The notes beneath the pieces were generated by a model. It worked only from the letters and a program-made list of their open reading frames with translations, was not told the origin of the DNA and searched no databases. DNA of 64,000 nt. It comes from CAMPKL01 sp963805925. GTDB lineage: Bacteria > Acidobacteriota > Terriglobia > Bryobacterales > UBA6623. Positions 27,314-41,356 of the stretch are shown in pieces. The stretch lies in assembly GCA_963805925.1 (NCBI GenBank), contig CAWDWB010000009.1:248001-312000 (forward strand), read 5' to 3'. A program made the position numbers and the translations under genes. The first letter of the stretch is position 1. The number at the start of each line of letters is the position of its first letter.

Positions 27314-27324
<11 letters not shown>
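26659..27324 (-). CDS. coxC: Cytochrome c oxidase subunit III
   Basis: 221 residues starting at ATG 27324 inside the end of coxA. Five transmembrane helices carry subunit III features (WSFLITEILFFGGLILAYTIFR, FFLYFAMTGVHAVHMIVGAG, YWHFVDIVWIFLYPLLYL). The N-terminal His-rich cytoplasmic stretch is short. Subunit III stabilises proton uptake and turnover of the aa3/caa3 oxidase. Confidence 0.95.
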
Positions 27325-28951
<1,627 letters not shown>

Positions 28952-28966
28952 CTTCTTCTGACTCCT

Positions 28967-29914
28967 CTAATCGACGCCGAGCGTCTTGATATAACTGATC
29001 AACTCAAACACCTGCTCTTCGCTCACTTGCCCTTGGAATGTGGGCATCATCGGACCAAAGCCGGCGACGGTATGTTGGCGGGGGTCAACGATAGAATCGC
29101 GGATATACGATTCGTCGGCGATCGCGTTGGATCCGTCGGTAAACACCACTCGGGAGCGATAGAGGCCGTCCAGCGAAGGACCATTACCTCCTTCACTGTT
29201 GTGGCAACTATCGCATCGCAGCTCAGAGAAGAGGCGCGCTCCTGCCGCAACCGGGGTCTCGGAACCGTCCTGGTCATCGGTCTGCAGCCAAAGATCGTAT
29301 TCCTCGGGCGACATGACGATGACCGAACCGATCATCAACGAGTGCTCCGTGCCGCAGTATTCGGCGCAGAACAGATGAAATTCGCCGGTCTTATTGGCCT
29401 CGAACCACAACGTCTGATAACGGCCCGGAACAGCATCGCGCTTCACGCGAAACACCGGGACGTAAAAGCTGTGCAGCACGTCTTCGGAGGTAATGATCAA
29501 GCGAATCGGCTGATTGACCGGTACGTGCAACTGGTTGATCTCGCGCTTCCCTTCCGGGTGCTGGATCTTCCACATCCACTGCTTACCGACCACGTGAACG
29601 TCCATCGCATTCGGCGGCGGGCTAGAGTAGTCGAAGAACAACCAGGCGCCCCAACCGAACAGGACCATCGTGACAATGAACGGCACGACGGACCAGGCGA
29701 TTTCTAAAGGCAACGAGCCGTGAACAGGCTTGGGCGTCTCGTCGTCCGGCTTGCGCTTGAACTTGATGGCGACAAATACCATCACCGCCGGGATCAAGAC
29801 AGTGAAGAAGGCCGTCATCGCCACGCAAAACAAATAGAGCATGTCAACTTGCCCGGCATGCACGCTGGCCTGCTCGGGGAAAAAGCTGAAATCCCTGAAA
29901 AGCTTCTCCCACAT
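28967..29914 (-). CDS. coxB: Cytochrome c oxidase subunit II with fused cytochrome c (caa3)
   Basis: 315 residues. Two transmembrane helices (~25-50 and 70-94) precede the CuA domain with ligands H148, C183, C187, H191 and M194 (CAEYCGTEHSLM). A C-terminal cytochrome c domain has CDSCH (C234, C237, H238) and a distal MMPTF methionine. The fusion marks a caa3-type oxidase that receives electrons directly from alternative complex III or a soluble cytochrome. No long cleavable signal peptide is evident. Confidence 0.96.
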   Translation of the reverse strand: MWEKLFRDFSFFPEQASVHAGQVDMLYLFCVAMTAFFTVLIPAVMVFVAIKFKRKPDDETPKPVHGSLPLEIAWSVVPFIVTMVLFGWGAWLFFDYSSPPPNAMDVHVVGKQWMWKIQHPEGKREINQLHVPVNQPIRLIITSEDVLHSFYVPVFRVKRDAVPGRYQTLWFEANKTGEFHLFCAEYCGTEHSLMIGSVIVMSPEEYDLWLQTDDQDGSETPVAAGARLFSELRCDSCHNSEGGNGPSLDGLYRSRVVFTDGSNAIADESYIRDSIVDPRQHTVAGFGPMMPTFQGQVSEEQVFELISYIKTLGVD

Positions 29915-29941
29915 ACGTCTTTCTCGTCCGCCTCCGTCCCG

Positions 29942-30772
29942 CTAAGCAGTCGCCCGCTCGCGGCGGCGATCCCGTAAAAAATTAATCGTCATGAACCCGA
30001 CCAGCAGCAGAACCGTTAGCGCTGCGAACACACGGACCGTGTTCATGATCACCAGTCCGTACTTGCCCGTCGCCGGGTCGTAGTGAAAGCAATACAGCAT
30101 GGCCGCGTCGGCCAGCGAGCCTATGCCGTTGTCCGACGCTTCGACAAGGGCGAACTGCAGATCGCGGGCCGAATACTCCACGCCGAACTGGTAGCGCGAG
30201 GCGCGCCCGTCGGGTGTCAGCGTCACGATGCCGCTGGCGTGGCGGTAGAGGTCCGTATCCTTGTCGTACTCGTAGCGAAAGCCCACAGCGTCGGCCAAGG
30301 CCTGAATCTGCGATTCTTCGCCGACCAGGAAATGCCACGCGTCTTCGGCGCCCTCATGGCGATAGACGCCGAGGTATTCTTCTTTCTTCTTCGCCGCTAA
30401 CTCCGGCGTTTCGCCAGGGTCGAAGCTGACCGTGACCAACTCAAAATCTTTGCCAGGCTGGAACCGCGAGATAACTCGCAAGGCTTTGACCAGCCCATTC
30501 AACTCCATGGTGCAGAGCATGGGGCACTCGTAGTAGACGAGGGACAGAACGACCGGCTTGTCTCCGAAGTAATCGGCGAGGCGAACCTTCTTTCCGGTCG
30601 AGTCGGTGAATTCGAGATTCAGGTCGACCTGACGACCGAGATTCTGGTCGAAGCCGACGTTCTCTAGCCCCGCAGGCAACTCACTAGCGGGAGTCTGCGC
30701 GCCTTCGTTCGCGAAAGCCGGGAGGGTCATGAGTACGAGACTCAACATCAAAATTTGCTGTATTCGCTTCAT
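29942..30772 (-). CDS. sco: SCO1/SenC-type copper chaperone
   Basis: 276 residues, with a strong AAGGAGGG ribosome binding site before ATG 30772. The signal peptide is about 1-21. The thioredoxin-like SCO domain has the copper-binding CPMLC (C83, C87) and H178 in LYRHASG. A C-terminal transmembrane helix (LTVLLLVGFMTINFL) is followed by a basic RDRRRERA tail. SCO proteins metallate CuA of subunit II, and the position directly before coxB fits. Confidence 0.93.
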   Translation of the reverse strand: MKRIQQILMLSLVLMTLPAFANEGAQTPASELPAGLENVGFDQNLGRQVDLNLEFTDSTGKKVRLADYFGDKPVVLSLVYYECPMLCTMELNGLVKALRVISRFQPGKDFELVTVSFDPGETPELAAKKKEEYLGVYRHEGAEDAWHFLVGEESQIQALADAVGFRYEYDKDTDLYRHASGIVTLTPDGRASRYQFGVEYSARDLQFALVEASDNGIGSLADAAMLYCFHYDPATGKYGLVIMNTVRVFAALTVLLLVGFMTINFLRDRRRERATA

Positions 30773-30817
30773 TCGATAACCCTCCTTTTAAAAAACCTCA
30801 ATCAACAGCCGAGAAAC

Positions 30818-31204
30818 CTATTGCGCAGCAACGGCGCCACGGGCCGGTACGCCCTGTTCGAGAAGCATGTCGATCGCTTGCTCAATCGGCACTCGTACCA
30901 GTCCCTGACGCTGGTCCACCCAGCCGTAATCGTCCAACTGTTCCGCCTCGTCGGCACGAATTTCCTGCAGATCAAGACCAGGAACGACCTGCAACAGCGG
31001 TGCGCCGCTGCGCCCACCGGGTTCAGAAAACTGCACCGGATTGCCGTACTTCGAGATCTCACGCTGAGTAAAGTACTCGAACAACACCGTGATGATGCCG
31101 TACGCGGCCAGAACGCTGAGGAACATGAACACCAAAAAGGCGGCGACGGGACGAACGTGCGCGTCGGAACGTTCGTGATCGTGCGTCGGGGAAAAGTTCG
31201 CCAT
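30818..31204 (-). CDS. Single-pass membrane protein between actF and sco
   Basis: 128 residues; the ATG overlaps the actF stop (TAATG). The N-terminus is cytoplasmic and His/Asp-rich. One transmembrane helix (VAAFLVFMFLSVLAAYGIITVLF) precedes a ~75-residue periplasmic tail (LQEIRADEAEQLDDYGWVDQ, IEQAIDMLLEQGVPA). Proteins of this outline are often found in acidobacterial alternative complex III/cox clusters. The tail's ADEAEQLDDYGWVDQ resembles an assembly or tethering element, but no function is known. Confidence 0.8.
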   Translation of the reverse strand: MANFSPTHDHERSDAHVRPVAAFLVFMFLSVLAAYGIITVLFEYFTQREISKYGNPVQFSEPGGRSGAPLLQVVPGLDLQEIRADEAEQLDDYGWVDQRQGLVRVPIEQAIDMLLEQGVPARGAVAAQ

Positions 31205-32385
31205 TAGTGATGCCCTCCAGCGATTTCCAGCACCTCGGCCAACCTCGGGTCATTCGAGGCGAGCAACGGCTTGTCTTTCAAATGCATGGCGAATACCCCG
31301 ACCCACAGGCCGCCCAAGCCGATCAAGACTGCCAGGTCCATCCAGTGCAGATGAACTCCAGCACCGTGAGCCATGCTGGGTTGCGTCAGCCAGTACAGGT
31401 CGACGAAGCGCATCACCAGAATCCATACGGCCACGAACGACAACCGGACCGGGTTGCGCTTCGTCCATCGCGTCAACAGGAATAAGAGCGGCAGGGCGAA
31501 GTGAAAGATGATCAGCGCTTGCGAGATCACCAGCCATCCGTCGCCCATGCGATCCAGATACCAGGGCGCTTCTTCCTGCGTGTTGCCCGACCAGATGATC
31601 AAGAACTGCGACAGATGCATATAGGCCCAGAGCATGATGAAGCCCAGCAAAAGGTTGCCGTAGTCGTGATAGGTGCTGACGTTGACCAGCTTCTTGAGCG
31701 AGTCGGTCTTCTCCAAGAAACGGATCGCCAAGACGGTAAAAGCCATCGCCGCAAGGAGATCCGACGCAGCAAAAAGGAAACCGAAGACCGTCGAAAACCA
31801 GTGAGGGTCAAGCGACATCACAAAGTCGACCGAGAAGAACGTCAGCGTCACTGCCATCAGCACCAAACCGCCGCCGCTGAGGAACCGCAGCTTGCGAATG
31901 GCCGGCTGCGGTCCTTCCACGTCCTGCTGCAGAGACCAGCGCGAGAGGAAGAAGCCGACCGCGCTCCACAGCACAATGTATAAAACGACGCGGGCCACGA
32001 AGAAAGGCGGATTCAAATACGCCGCTTTCATTTGGATCAGAGCGTCATCGACAGCCTCGGGGCGGGCCCAAGGGAACAAAGTCTGCATGCCCATCACGAC
32101 CGGGATGACCAGGATCCCCATCAGAGGCATCGTACGTCCGCCTGACTCCCAAATACGCCGGGCCGGGACACCCCAGCTGCCTGCGGTCAGGTGGTAGATC
32201 ATCGTCCAGCCCATGCAGCCCAGAGTCAGGGCAAGCCAGAAGAGATAGCCGGTCAAATACGAACGGTAGAACTGGTCCGCGTCCATCGCGAAGCCGGCAG
32301 CAGTTGCAGCGATGCCCACGGCTCCGACAATGAGCGCCTTAGACTGCAGGCCCGCGAGTTCGGGGTGGGTTACCGGCGTACTCAT
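31204..32385 (-). CDS. actF: Alternative complex III subunit ActF
   Basis: 393 residues with about ten transmembrane helices. The order act(A-E)-F and its length match the ActF integral membrane subunit, a shortened relative of ActC/NrfD-type quinone-binding subunits. ATG 32385 overlaps the actE stop by four bases. Conserved-looking tryptophan/histidine segments include YLFWLALTLGCMGWTMIYHLT and HLHWMDLAVLIGLGG. It should contribute to the membrane module of quinol oxidation and ion translocation. Confidence 0.9.
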   Translation of the reverse strand: MSTPVTHPELAGLQSKALIVGAVGIAATAAGFAMDADQFYRSYLTGYLFWLALTLGCMGWTMIYHLTAGSWGVPARRIWESGGRTMPLMGILVIPVVMGMQTLFPWARPEAVDDALIQMKAAYLNPPFFVARVVLYIVLWSAVGFFLSRWSLQQDVEGPQPAIRKLRFLSGGGLVLMAVTLTFFSVDFVMSLDPHWFSTVFGFLFAASDLLAAMAFTVLAIRFLEKTDSLKKLVNVSTYHDYGNLLLGFIMLWAYMHLSQFLIIWSGNTQEEAPWYLDRMGDGWLVISQALIIFHFALPLLFLLTRWTKRNPVRLSFVAVWILVMRFVDLYWLTQPSMAHGAGVHLHWMDLAVLIGLGGLWVGVFAMHLKDKPLLASNDPRLAEVLEIAGGHH

Positions 32386-32981
32386 TGGGCGGCCTCCGCG
32401 TTCAATTCCGCCACGACTGCCGGCGGCAGATCGTTCACGCTCACGTGGCGGCTTAGCTGCAGGGCGCGAATGTAAGAGACGATGGCCCAGCGATCGTTCG
32501 GTTGAATCCTGTCGTTGAAGCTGTACATCCGACCTTTGCCGTTGCTGATGACGTTGTAGAAGTGACCGACCGGCGCTTGCCGCAGCCGATCAATGTGATA
32601 CGACGGCGGACGCTGGAAGCCGCGCTGCACCACTGCGCCCAGGCCGTCGCCAAGCTGGCCGTGGCAGGGCGAACAGTAGATATTGAAGCGCTGCCTGCCG
32701 CGTTCAACGACCTCTCGGGTAACGGGGAACGGAAACTCCGTCGCCAATTCGCCATTCTCAAAGCCGGTGTAGAGCAGTTCGTCTGCGTGCAGTTCTCCGC
32801 GAGCGACGGTGCCGTCCACCGGCGGCCGTGAAGCGCGATGATCGCTAAAGAAATCGCTCCGCTCAAGCGGCTGCAACTTCGGCTGGTTGTGCATGTCTTG
32901 ACGGCAACCCGCCGCCCCGAGAGCCAGCAGAGCGACCGCGGCGAGCAGCAACCGCTTTACGTAGGTACTATTCGTCCTCAA
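32382..32981 (-). CDS. actE: Alternative complex III monoheme cytochrome c subunit ActE
   Basis: 199 residues. A lipoprotein signal has its lipobox at Cys26 (LLALGAAGCRQ). A monoheme cytochrome c domain has CSPCH at about 114-118 and a later methionine (KGRMYSF) as probable distal ligand. It sits between actD and actF, the standard position, and transfers electrons from ActA/B toward the oxidase at the periplasmic face. It overlaps actD by 14 bases. Confidence 0.92.
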   Translation of the reverse strand: MRTNSTYVKRLLLAAVALLALGAAGCRQDMHNQPKLQPLERSDFFSDHRASRPPVDGTVARGELHADELLYTGFENGELATEFPFPVTREVVERGRQRFNIYCSPCHGQLGDGLGAVVQRGFQRPPSYHIDRLRQAPVGHFYNVISNGKGRMYSFNDRIQPNDRWAIVSYIRALQLSRHVSVNDLPPAVVAELNAEAAQ

Positions 32982-33501
32982 CTTCCCTTACCTCAAGCGG
33001 ATTCAAAGTTTCGAGAAATGCCGAGACCTTCGAAGACTCAAACTCCGGATCGTCGGACTCCACGACCAAAAAGAAGCGATCCTGACTAGCCCGCAAGAAC
33101 GACGGATTATTAAACATGGGATGGTTCGGCAGCGGCAGCCCGTTCAAGCCGAACATGCCGAAGGTCGCCGTAAACGCCGAGAGCAGGATGGTGCACTCAA
33201 ACGTGACGGGAATAAACGACACCCAAGAGTTCAGCGGACGGCCGCCGATGTTGTATGGCAGCTCGATCACCGAGAGCCAGTAGCACAGTCCAAAACCGAC
33301 GCACATGCCGGCGAGACCGCCCACGAAGACCGCCCAGGGCATCTTCGTCGCCGGTTGTCCCAGGGCCTCGCGGATGCCGTGCACTGCGTAAGGCGTGTAG
33401 GCGTCGATGTTCTTGTAGCCGGCTTGACGAGTCTTATTACAGGCAGCGAGCAACTTGTGCTCGTCGTCAAACTCGGCTGCGATGCAGAACAGATTGCTCA
33501 T
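32968..33501 (-). CDS. actD: Alternative complex III subunit ActD (DUF3341)
   Basis: 177 residues of the DUF3341 family. An N-terminal soluble part (FCIAAEFDDEHKLLAACNKTRQAGYKNIDAYTPYAVHGI) is followed by two transmembrane helices (AVFVGGLAGMCVGFGLCYWLSV, FIPVTFECTILLSAFTATFGMF) and an acidic C-terminus. ActD is a structural membrane subunit that links the ActC and ActF bundles. Confidence 0.92.
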   Translation of the reverse strand: MSNLFCIAAEFDDEHKLLAACNKTRQAGYKNIDAYTPYAVHGIREALGQPATKMPWAVFVGGLAGMCVGFGLCYWLSVIELPYNIGGRPLNSWVSFIPVTFECTILLSAFTATFGMFGLNGLPLPNHPMFNNPSFLRASQDRFFLVVESDDPEFESSKVSAFLETLNPLEVREVEDE

Positions 33502-33517
33502 CGTCTCGCGCCTCTCC

Positions 33518-34885
33518 TCAACTCTGCTTCACCTGTTCGCTCTTGTGCGTCAGATGCTTCATTTCGAACATCGCGATCATGGGCACAAAGCGCAGGAACA
33601 AGAAGAACAACAATATGAACTGACCAATTGTTCCGATGTAGAGGATGATGTCCCAGAATGTCGGGAAGTACATACCCCAAGACGACGGCAAGAAGTCGCG
33701 GTGCAAGCTCGTCACAACGATGACGAACCGCTCCAGCCACATGCCCACGTTGACGATTAGCGAGATGATGAACAGCACCACCATGTTCCGGCGTACTTTG
33801 CGGAACCACAACAACTGAGGCGTCAGGCCGTTACAGAAGATCAGCGTCCAGTACATGTACCAGTAAGGCCCGGATACGCGGTTAGCCATCATGAACCGCT
33901 CATACTCGTTGCCCGAATACCATGCAAAGAACTGCTCGGTCATGTAGCCGTAGAATACGACCAGTCCCGTGGCCAGCGTGATCTTGGCCATGTTTTCGAT
34001 GTGCCGCATGGTGATGAAGTCATGCAGCTTGTAGAAGTGACGCACCGGGATGGCCAAGGTCAACACCATGGCAAAGCCGGAGTAAATTGCGCCAGCCACG
34101 AAGTACGGCGGGAATATCGTCGCATGCCAACCCGGAATGACGGAAACCGCGAAGTCAAAGGAAACGACGGTATGCACGGAAACAACCAGCGGAGTCGAGA
34201 CGCCCGCCAGAATCAAGTAAACCGTTTCGTAACGCTCCCAGTGGCGCGCCGAGCCGCGCCAGCCGAGCGCGAAGATACCGTAGATACGTTTGACCAGAGT
34301 CGTCTTCGCGCGATCGCGCATCGTGGCCAGATCGGGAACCAAGCCGGTGTACCAAAACAGCAGCGAAACCGTCGCATAGGTCGATACGGCAAATACGTCC
34401 CAGACCAGCGGTGAACGGAACTGCGGCCAAACATTCATCGTGTTCTGGTAGGGCATCAGCCAGAACGCCAACCACGGTCGACCGACGTGGAGCAGCGGAA
34501 AGAGACCCGCGCAGGAGACCGCGAACAGCGTCATCGCTTCCGCAAAGCGGTTGATCGACGTACGCCATTCTTGCCGGAACAGCAACAAAATGGCCGAGAT
34601 CAAAGTGCCCGCGTGGCCAATACCGATCCACCAAACAAAGTTGATAATGGCGAAGCCCCAGCCGACGGGAATATTCAATCCCCATACGCCGGTACCTTTC
34701 AGAACAAGCCAAGCGGCGCCGTGGGCGATGCCGCCCGCCAAAGCCAAGCCGGCCAGCACGCCAATGTACCAGAACAGCGGCGCGTCTTTACCTAATACGA
34801 TCCCCGAGATCTTCTCGGTGATCGTGGTGTTATTTTGATTCGGCCCAATGACCGCATCTTCTAGAGGATGAACCTGGGTCGCCAA
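33518..34885 (-). CDS. actC: Alternative complex III subunit ActC (NrfD/PsrC family)
   Basis: 455 residues with ten predicted transmembrane helices of the NrfD/PsrC type (FVWWIGIGHAGTLISAILLLFRQEWRTSINRFAEAMT is the diagnostic quinone-side segment). ActC is the likely menaquinol oxidation site and part of the proton-translocating module. It is six bases downstream of actB. Confidence 0.95.
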   Translation of the reverse strand: MATQVHPLEDAVIGPNQNNTTITEKISGIVLGKDAPLFWYIGVLAGLALAGGIAHGAAWLVLKGTGVWGLNIPVGWGFAIINFVWWIGIGHAGTLISAILLLFRQEWRTSINRFAEAMTLFAVSCAGLFPLLHVGRPWLAFWLMPYQNTMNVWPQFRSPLVWDVFAVSTYATVSLLFWYTGLVPDLATMRDRAKTTLVKRIYGIFALGWRGSARHWERYETVYLILAGVSTPLVVSVHTVVSFDFAVSVIPGWHATIFPPYFVAGAIYSGFAMVLTLAIPVRHFYKLHDFITMRHIENMAKITLATGLVVFYGYMTEQFFAWYSGNEYERFMMANRVSGPYWYMYWTLIFCNGLTPQLLWFRKVRRNMVVLFIISLIVNVGMWLERFVIVVTSLHRDFLPSSWGMYFPTFWDIILYIGTIGQFILLFFLFLRFVPMIAMFEMKHLTHKSEQVKQS

Positions 34886-34890
34886 CTTGG

Positions 34891-38075
<3,185 letters not shown>

Positions 38076-38079
<4 letters not shown>

Positions 38080-38735
38080 CGGTGACACACCGAGCAACTC
38101 ACTTTGCTCTGAACGTTGTACTCTTCCGCTAACCGCTGGGCCAAGGCCAGGCGCTCATCAGGATCCGCGGGCGGCTCCCAAGTCATGCTGGTGATCTCCG
38201 AACGCGGCCGCAAATTGGCTTCCGGGTGCCAGTGGCAGTCCATGCACCAGGACATCTGCAGCGTATTGGCCTTCATCATCAGGGGCATCTCGTCCACGCG
38301 GCCGTGACAGGTCGCGCAGCCGATGCCTTTGTTCACGTGGATCGAGTGGTTGAAGTACACGTAGTCGGGAAGATCGTGGACACGAACCCACTCGATCGAC
38401 TCGTTCGTGCGGAAAGACTCGCGAACGGGTTCGAGCATCGGCGCTTCGCTCCAAATTTGCGAATGGCACGTCATGCACGTCTTCGTGGGGGGAATGCCCG
38501 CGAACGAACTTTGCTCGACCGATGTGTGGCAGTGCCGACAATCCACGCCCAGATCCTTCACGTGATGCTTGTGACTGAACGGCACCGGCTGCGCGATGGG
38601 CATGTTCTGCTGCGTGTTATACGGCGACTTCGCCACCGTCAACAGCGCCGTCAAACCTCCGCCGGCTCCCAATACTACGAGGAGCAAGGAGAGGCGCGCG
38701 ATCATGTTCGCGCTGGTATGAAACAGCTGTGCCAT
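38076..38735 (-). CDS. actA: Alternative complex III pentaheme cytochrome c ActA
   Basis: 219 residues. One N-terminal membrane anchor (IARLSLLLVVLGAGGGLTALL) precedes five CxxCH motifs (CRHCH, CMTCH, CATCH, CMDCH, CSVCH), the exact heme number of ActA. It is the first gene of the operon. It forms the periplasmic heme wire of the complex and receives electrons from the ActB clusters. Confidence 0.95.
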
Positions 38736-38794
38736 CTACACCCCGCCCTTTAGATAGACCCCGAGCGACACCTTCGCCTGCAGGTCGAAACCAT

Positions 38795-38824
38795 AGATTA
38801 GCTCTAGGCCAAAGTTACTGTCAA
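38795..38824 (-). promoter_or_regulatory. Candidate promoter of the act-cox operon
   Basis: Read on the minus strand, TTGACA (38824-38819), an 18-base spacer and TAATCT (38800-38795) lie about 60 bases before actA. The -10 is weak. The rest of 38736-39042 is AT-richer and gene-free, with no other strong signal recognised. Confidence 0.45.
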
Positions 38825-39042
38825 ACAAGAAAAAATCCTAAATCACAGGAATCGATCCCGACTGCCTATTTTGGCCGCTCCGGCCTATTCGACTCATCGG
38901 CGCTTGTCGGCCGACTGATGAGTCAAGCCGTCTCGCACCTTCTTGATTCTTTAAACGTTGGGAATTCCGAACAGTGTACTCGAAAGCACTCGCTCGACGC
39001 GACCTTCTCACCGGGTTTTATCGACCGATTCGCCAAATGTGG

Positions 39043-39834
39043 CTAGTCAGCGGGGTCGCTGCGCTTCCAAAAGTCCTCAAACAGACTGGCCATGGCGGAT
39101 GCCAAGCTCTCGTGTTCAAAAACCAAAGCCGTTACTTGGGGATTGCTGACGACTGGATCGCTGAGGGAAATCATGCCGCGCCGCCGGTCGAACAGCGCCA
39201 GCTTCATCGGCAAACCCGGAGAGCGCCGAATCGCGGCGCCCGCCTTCTCCAGAGCGGGTACCGCCGCTTCATCGATCGTGTTCGCATCGAAAACGATTCG
39301 GCAGGAGACGTCCCGTTCCAGCAACTCCAGCACGATCGGCTCGCGGCCGGGGTCGGAACCATAGGGCGGCCGGGCGAACTCCAAGTATTCGATCGCGCAC
39401 TGCTTGAGCATGCGGCGGTACTCTTCGGCCGTCTGAGCCGTGTCGGTCACAATCCGCAAATAGTCCAACGGACCGCTGCCCAAGTTGCCGCTGGCGAAGA
39501 TCGCATCCAGGTCGTCGCCCAACATACCCGCTAGGCGCTGGCGTTCTTCCAACTCGCTGTTGAAGCGCTCTTTGCGCCGTTGCAAGTAGGAGTCCATCGC
39601 CAAACGCGGTTCGACGGCGGAGAACTGTTTTGCTTTGCCTTGGACGACGCGAACGAATCCCTTCTCGACCAGGCTATCGAGAACCTCGTAAATCTTCTGG
39701 CGCGGGATCCGTGCGCGACCAGCCACTTCAAGAGCCTTAAAGTGGGAATGACCAATCAGCACCAAGTAGGCGCGGGATTCATAGGCATTGAGGCCTATGT
39801 CTTGAAGTCTTCTTGTGTGGAGTTCCAGCTCCAT
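39043..39834 (-). CDS. TrmB-family transcriptional regulator
   Basis: ATG 39834 is preceded by GGAG, and an open frame upstream looks non-coding. The 263 residues carry an N-terminal TrmB-type winged helix (LQDIGLNAYESRAYLVLIGHSHFKALEVAGRARIPRQKIYEVLDSLVEKGFV, ~8-60). A coiled-coil region (~80-115) and a C-terminal effector-like domain follow (MLKQCAIEYLEFARP, FDRRRGMISLSDP). TrmB proteins sense sugars or other small ligands. An inverted repeat 17 bases upstream of the start could be its own operator. Confidence 0.88.
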   Translation of the reverse strand: MELELHTRRLQDIGLNAYESRAYLVLIGHSHFKALEVAGRARIPRQKIYEVLDSLVEKGFVRVVQGKAKQFSAVEPRLAMDSYLQRRKERFNSELEERQRLAGMLGDDLDAIFASGNLGSGPLDYLRIVTDTAQTAEEYRRMLKQCAIEYLEFARPPYGSDPGREPIVLELLERDVSCRIVFDANTIDEAAVPALEKAGAAIRRSPGLPMKLALFDRRRGMISLSDPVVSNPQVTALVFEHESLASAMASLFEDFWKRSDPAD

Positions 39835-39850
39835 GGGCAACTCCAACCTA

Positions 39851-39880
39851 TCACGAGTTCCCCTTGCGGGGAACCTGTGA
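39851..39880. promoter_or_regulatory. Extended inverted repeat upstream of the TrmB-like gene
   Basis: A perfect GTTCCCC/GGGGAAC hairpin (39857-39863 and 39868-39874) is flanked by TCAC (39851-39854) and GTGA (39877-39880). The whole spans 30 bases of near-perfect symmetry between the NIPSNAP stop and the regulator start. It has no T-tract, so an operator is likelier than a terminator. Confidence 0.45.
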
Positions 39881-39926
39881 CGAGCGAAGCCGCCGGAATA
39901 CCGCAGCCGGCTTCCGGGGCTGCCGT

Positions 39927-40358
39927 CTATCGAATGGGCGAATAATCGGTCGGCGACAGGAACAGGGAGTCTACTTTCTCGACGATCGGGCCGTCTTTTT
40001 CGGACGCATCCTTGGCGGCAATCCACTCCGGGTCTTCGCGGAAAGCCTTCCAGGAAGCCTCGCGAGCGGCCATGCTGGGATAGGCCAACACGTACACAAG
40101 CGTGTTTTGCGACTCAGGGCCTTCGAGCGGGGTCCAGTAGGCGATCATGCTGATCCCCTGCTTGGCGAACAGGTAGTTCGTGTGCTCGCGGAAACGTTTA
40201 TGCAAAGCGTCCAGCCGTCCGGGGGCGCAATGGTAAGTGCGCATCTCAAAGACGCGGCTGTCGGCGGCCTTGGCGGAGACAGTCATCAGAAATGCAGAGG
40301 CGGTGAAGAGCGTAATCGCCAGCGGGCCCTGTAGAGCTTCAAGAATCGTACGCAGCAT
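39927..40358 (-). CDS. NIPSNAP family protein, exported
   Basis: ATG 40358 is chosen because it starts a signal peptide ending near SAKAADS. An upstream start would add a non-homologous stretch. The ~143 residues carry one NIPSNAP (ferredoxin-like) domain: VFEMRTYHCAPGRLDALHKRFREHTNYLF, LVYVLAYPSMAAREASWKAF and the terminal LFLSPTDYSPIR. NIPSNAP domains are small alpha/beta barrels of uncertain function, frequently exported in Acidobacteria and Planctomycetes. Confidence 0.88.
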   Translation of the reverse strand: MLRTILEALQGPLAITLFTASAFLMTVSAKAADSRVFEMRTYHCAPGRLDALHKRFREHTNYLFAKQGISMIAYWTPLEGPESQNTLVYVLAYPSMAAREASWKAFREDPEWIAAKDASEKDGPIVEKVDSLFLSPTDYSPIR

Positions 40359-40453
40359 AGTGCCGAAAATTGTAGCGCCGCTGCTGCCACTGCCGCCAAC
40401 GGCTTTTTGTATTCCCGTTCGGGACATTCGCGAGAATGGAAGAGTAGAGACGT

Positions 40454-41254
40454 ATGCGAGCGTTGGTTCTATCTGGCGGAGCATCTTTCGGGGCCTATCA
40501 GGCCGGCGCCTGGAAGGCTCTTGAGGAGCATGGCTGGGAGCCGGACGTGATCGTTGGCGTCTCCATCGGCTGCGTCAACGCTTTCGCGCTTTCTCGCGGC
40601 GCGACGGACGACGAAATGGCCTATATCTGGCGAGACCTGCCGGCTGAAATCGGCGGAGTCGGCCATGCCACGCTCTCGCCCTGGAAGCATCTGCGGCTTT
40701 TCCGCGACTGGCTGGACGCCATTGTCGAACGTTTCGGCAGTCGCCAGCCGCGCTGCGAGATGCGCGCCGTATTGTTGGAGGCGCCCTCGTTGCGATTCCG
40801 CATGGAAGACTGTTTGACGGATCCTCGACGTTATCTCGAGGCCGCCTGCGCCCTGCCGGGTATCCTTCCTCCTGTCCGCGTGGATGGGAAGTGGCTTATC
40901 GACTGCGGCGCCACGCGCCATTTGCCGATTCGCGAGGCATTAACACTGGGCGCGACGGAAATCGTCGCCATTGACCTGCTCAAACACTATCCGATTCCCT
41001 TGGCGCGATACGCCCGAAAGAAGATCCTGTCGGTTCGGGACTTCCTGCACGGCGAACGCTCGGAGCCAAGCGCTGAGGAACTTGCCCAGGTCTCGCTCAC
41101 CGTCATCGCACACGATCACCCCCTGGGCTCCATCCCGGATGCCTTCCGGTGGAACCCCGAGCACGTCGAACAATTACTTCTTCTGGGCTACGAAGACGGC
41201 TTGCGAACCCTTTCTACAACCGCGCCGACGGAGGTCGTAGGCCATGGGTATTAG
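40454..41254 (+). CDS. Patatin-like phospholipase family protein
   Basis: 266 residues. The oxyanion segment is SGGASFGAYQAG (7-18). The nucleophile elbow is GVSIG with S37. The catalytic aspartate is D150 in LIDCGA, where DGG/DGA is usual. These form the Ser-Asp dyad of patatin-like lipases/acylhydrolases. There is no signal peptide, so it is probably cytoplasmic or peripheral. Divergent from the NIPSNAP gene. Confidence 0.9.
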   Translation: MRALVLSGGASFGAYQAGAWKALEEHGWEPDVIVGVSIGCVNAFALSRGATDDEMAYIWRDLPAEIGGVGHATLSPWKHLRLFRDWLDAIVERFGSRQPRCEMRAVLLEAPSLRFRMEDCLTDPRRYLEAACALPGILPPVRVDGKWLIDCGATRHLPIREALTLGATEIVAIDLLKHYPIPLARYARKKILSVRDFLHGERSEPSAEELAQVSLTVIAHDHPLGSIPDAFRWNPEHVEQLLLLGYEDGLRTLSTTAPTEVVGHGY

Positions 41255-41356
41255 GCAGATTTTTTGGTTCCCGGCGGGTCAAACGCTGTAGACCGAAAAA
41301 ACCTTTAGTACGTGTATCTTTCCTAGGCAGGGTCCTAACCCTCGGGGCCGTCTGCG

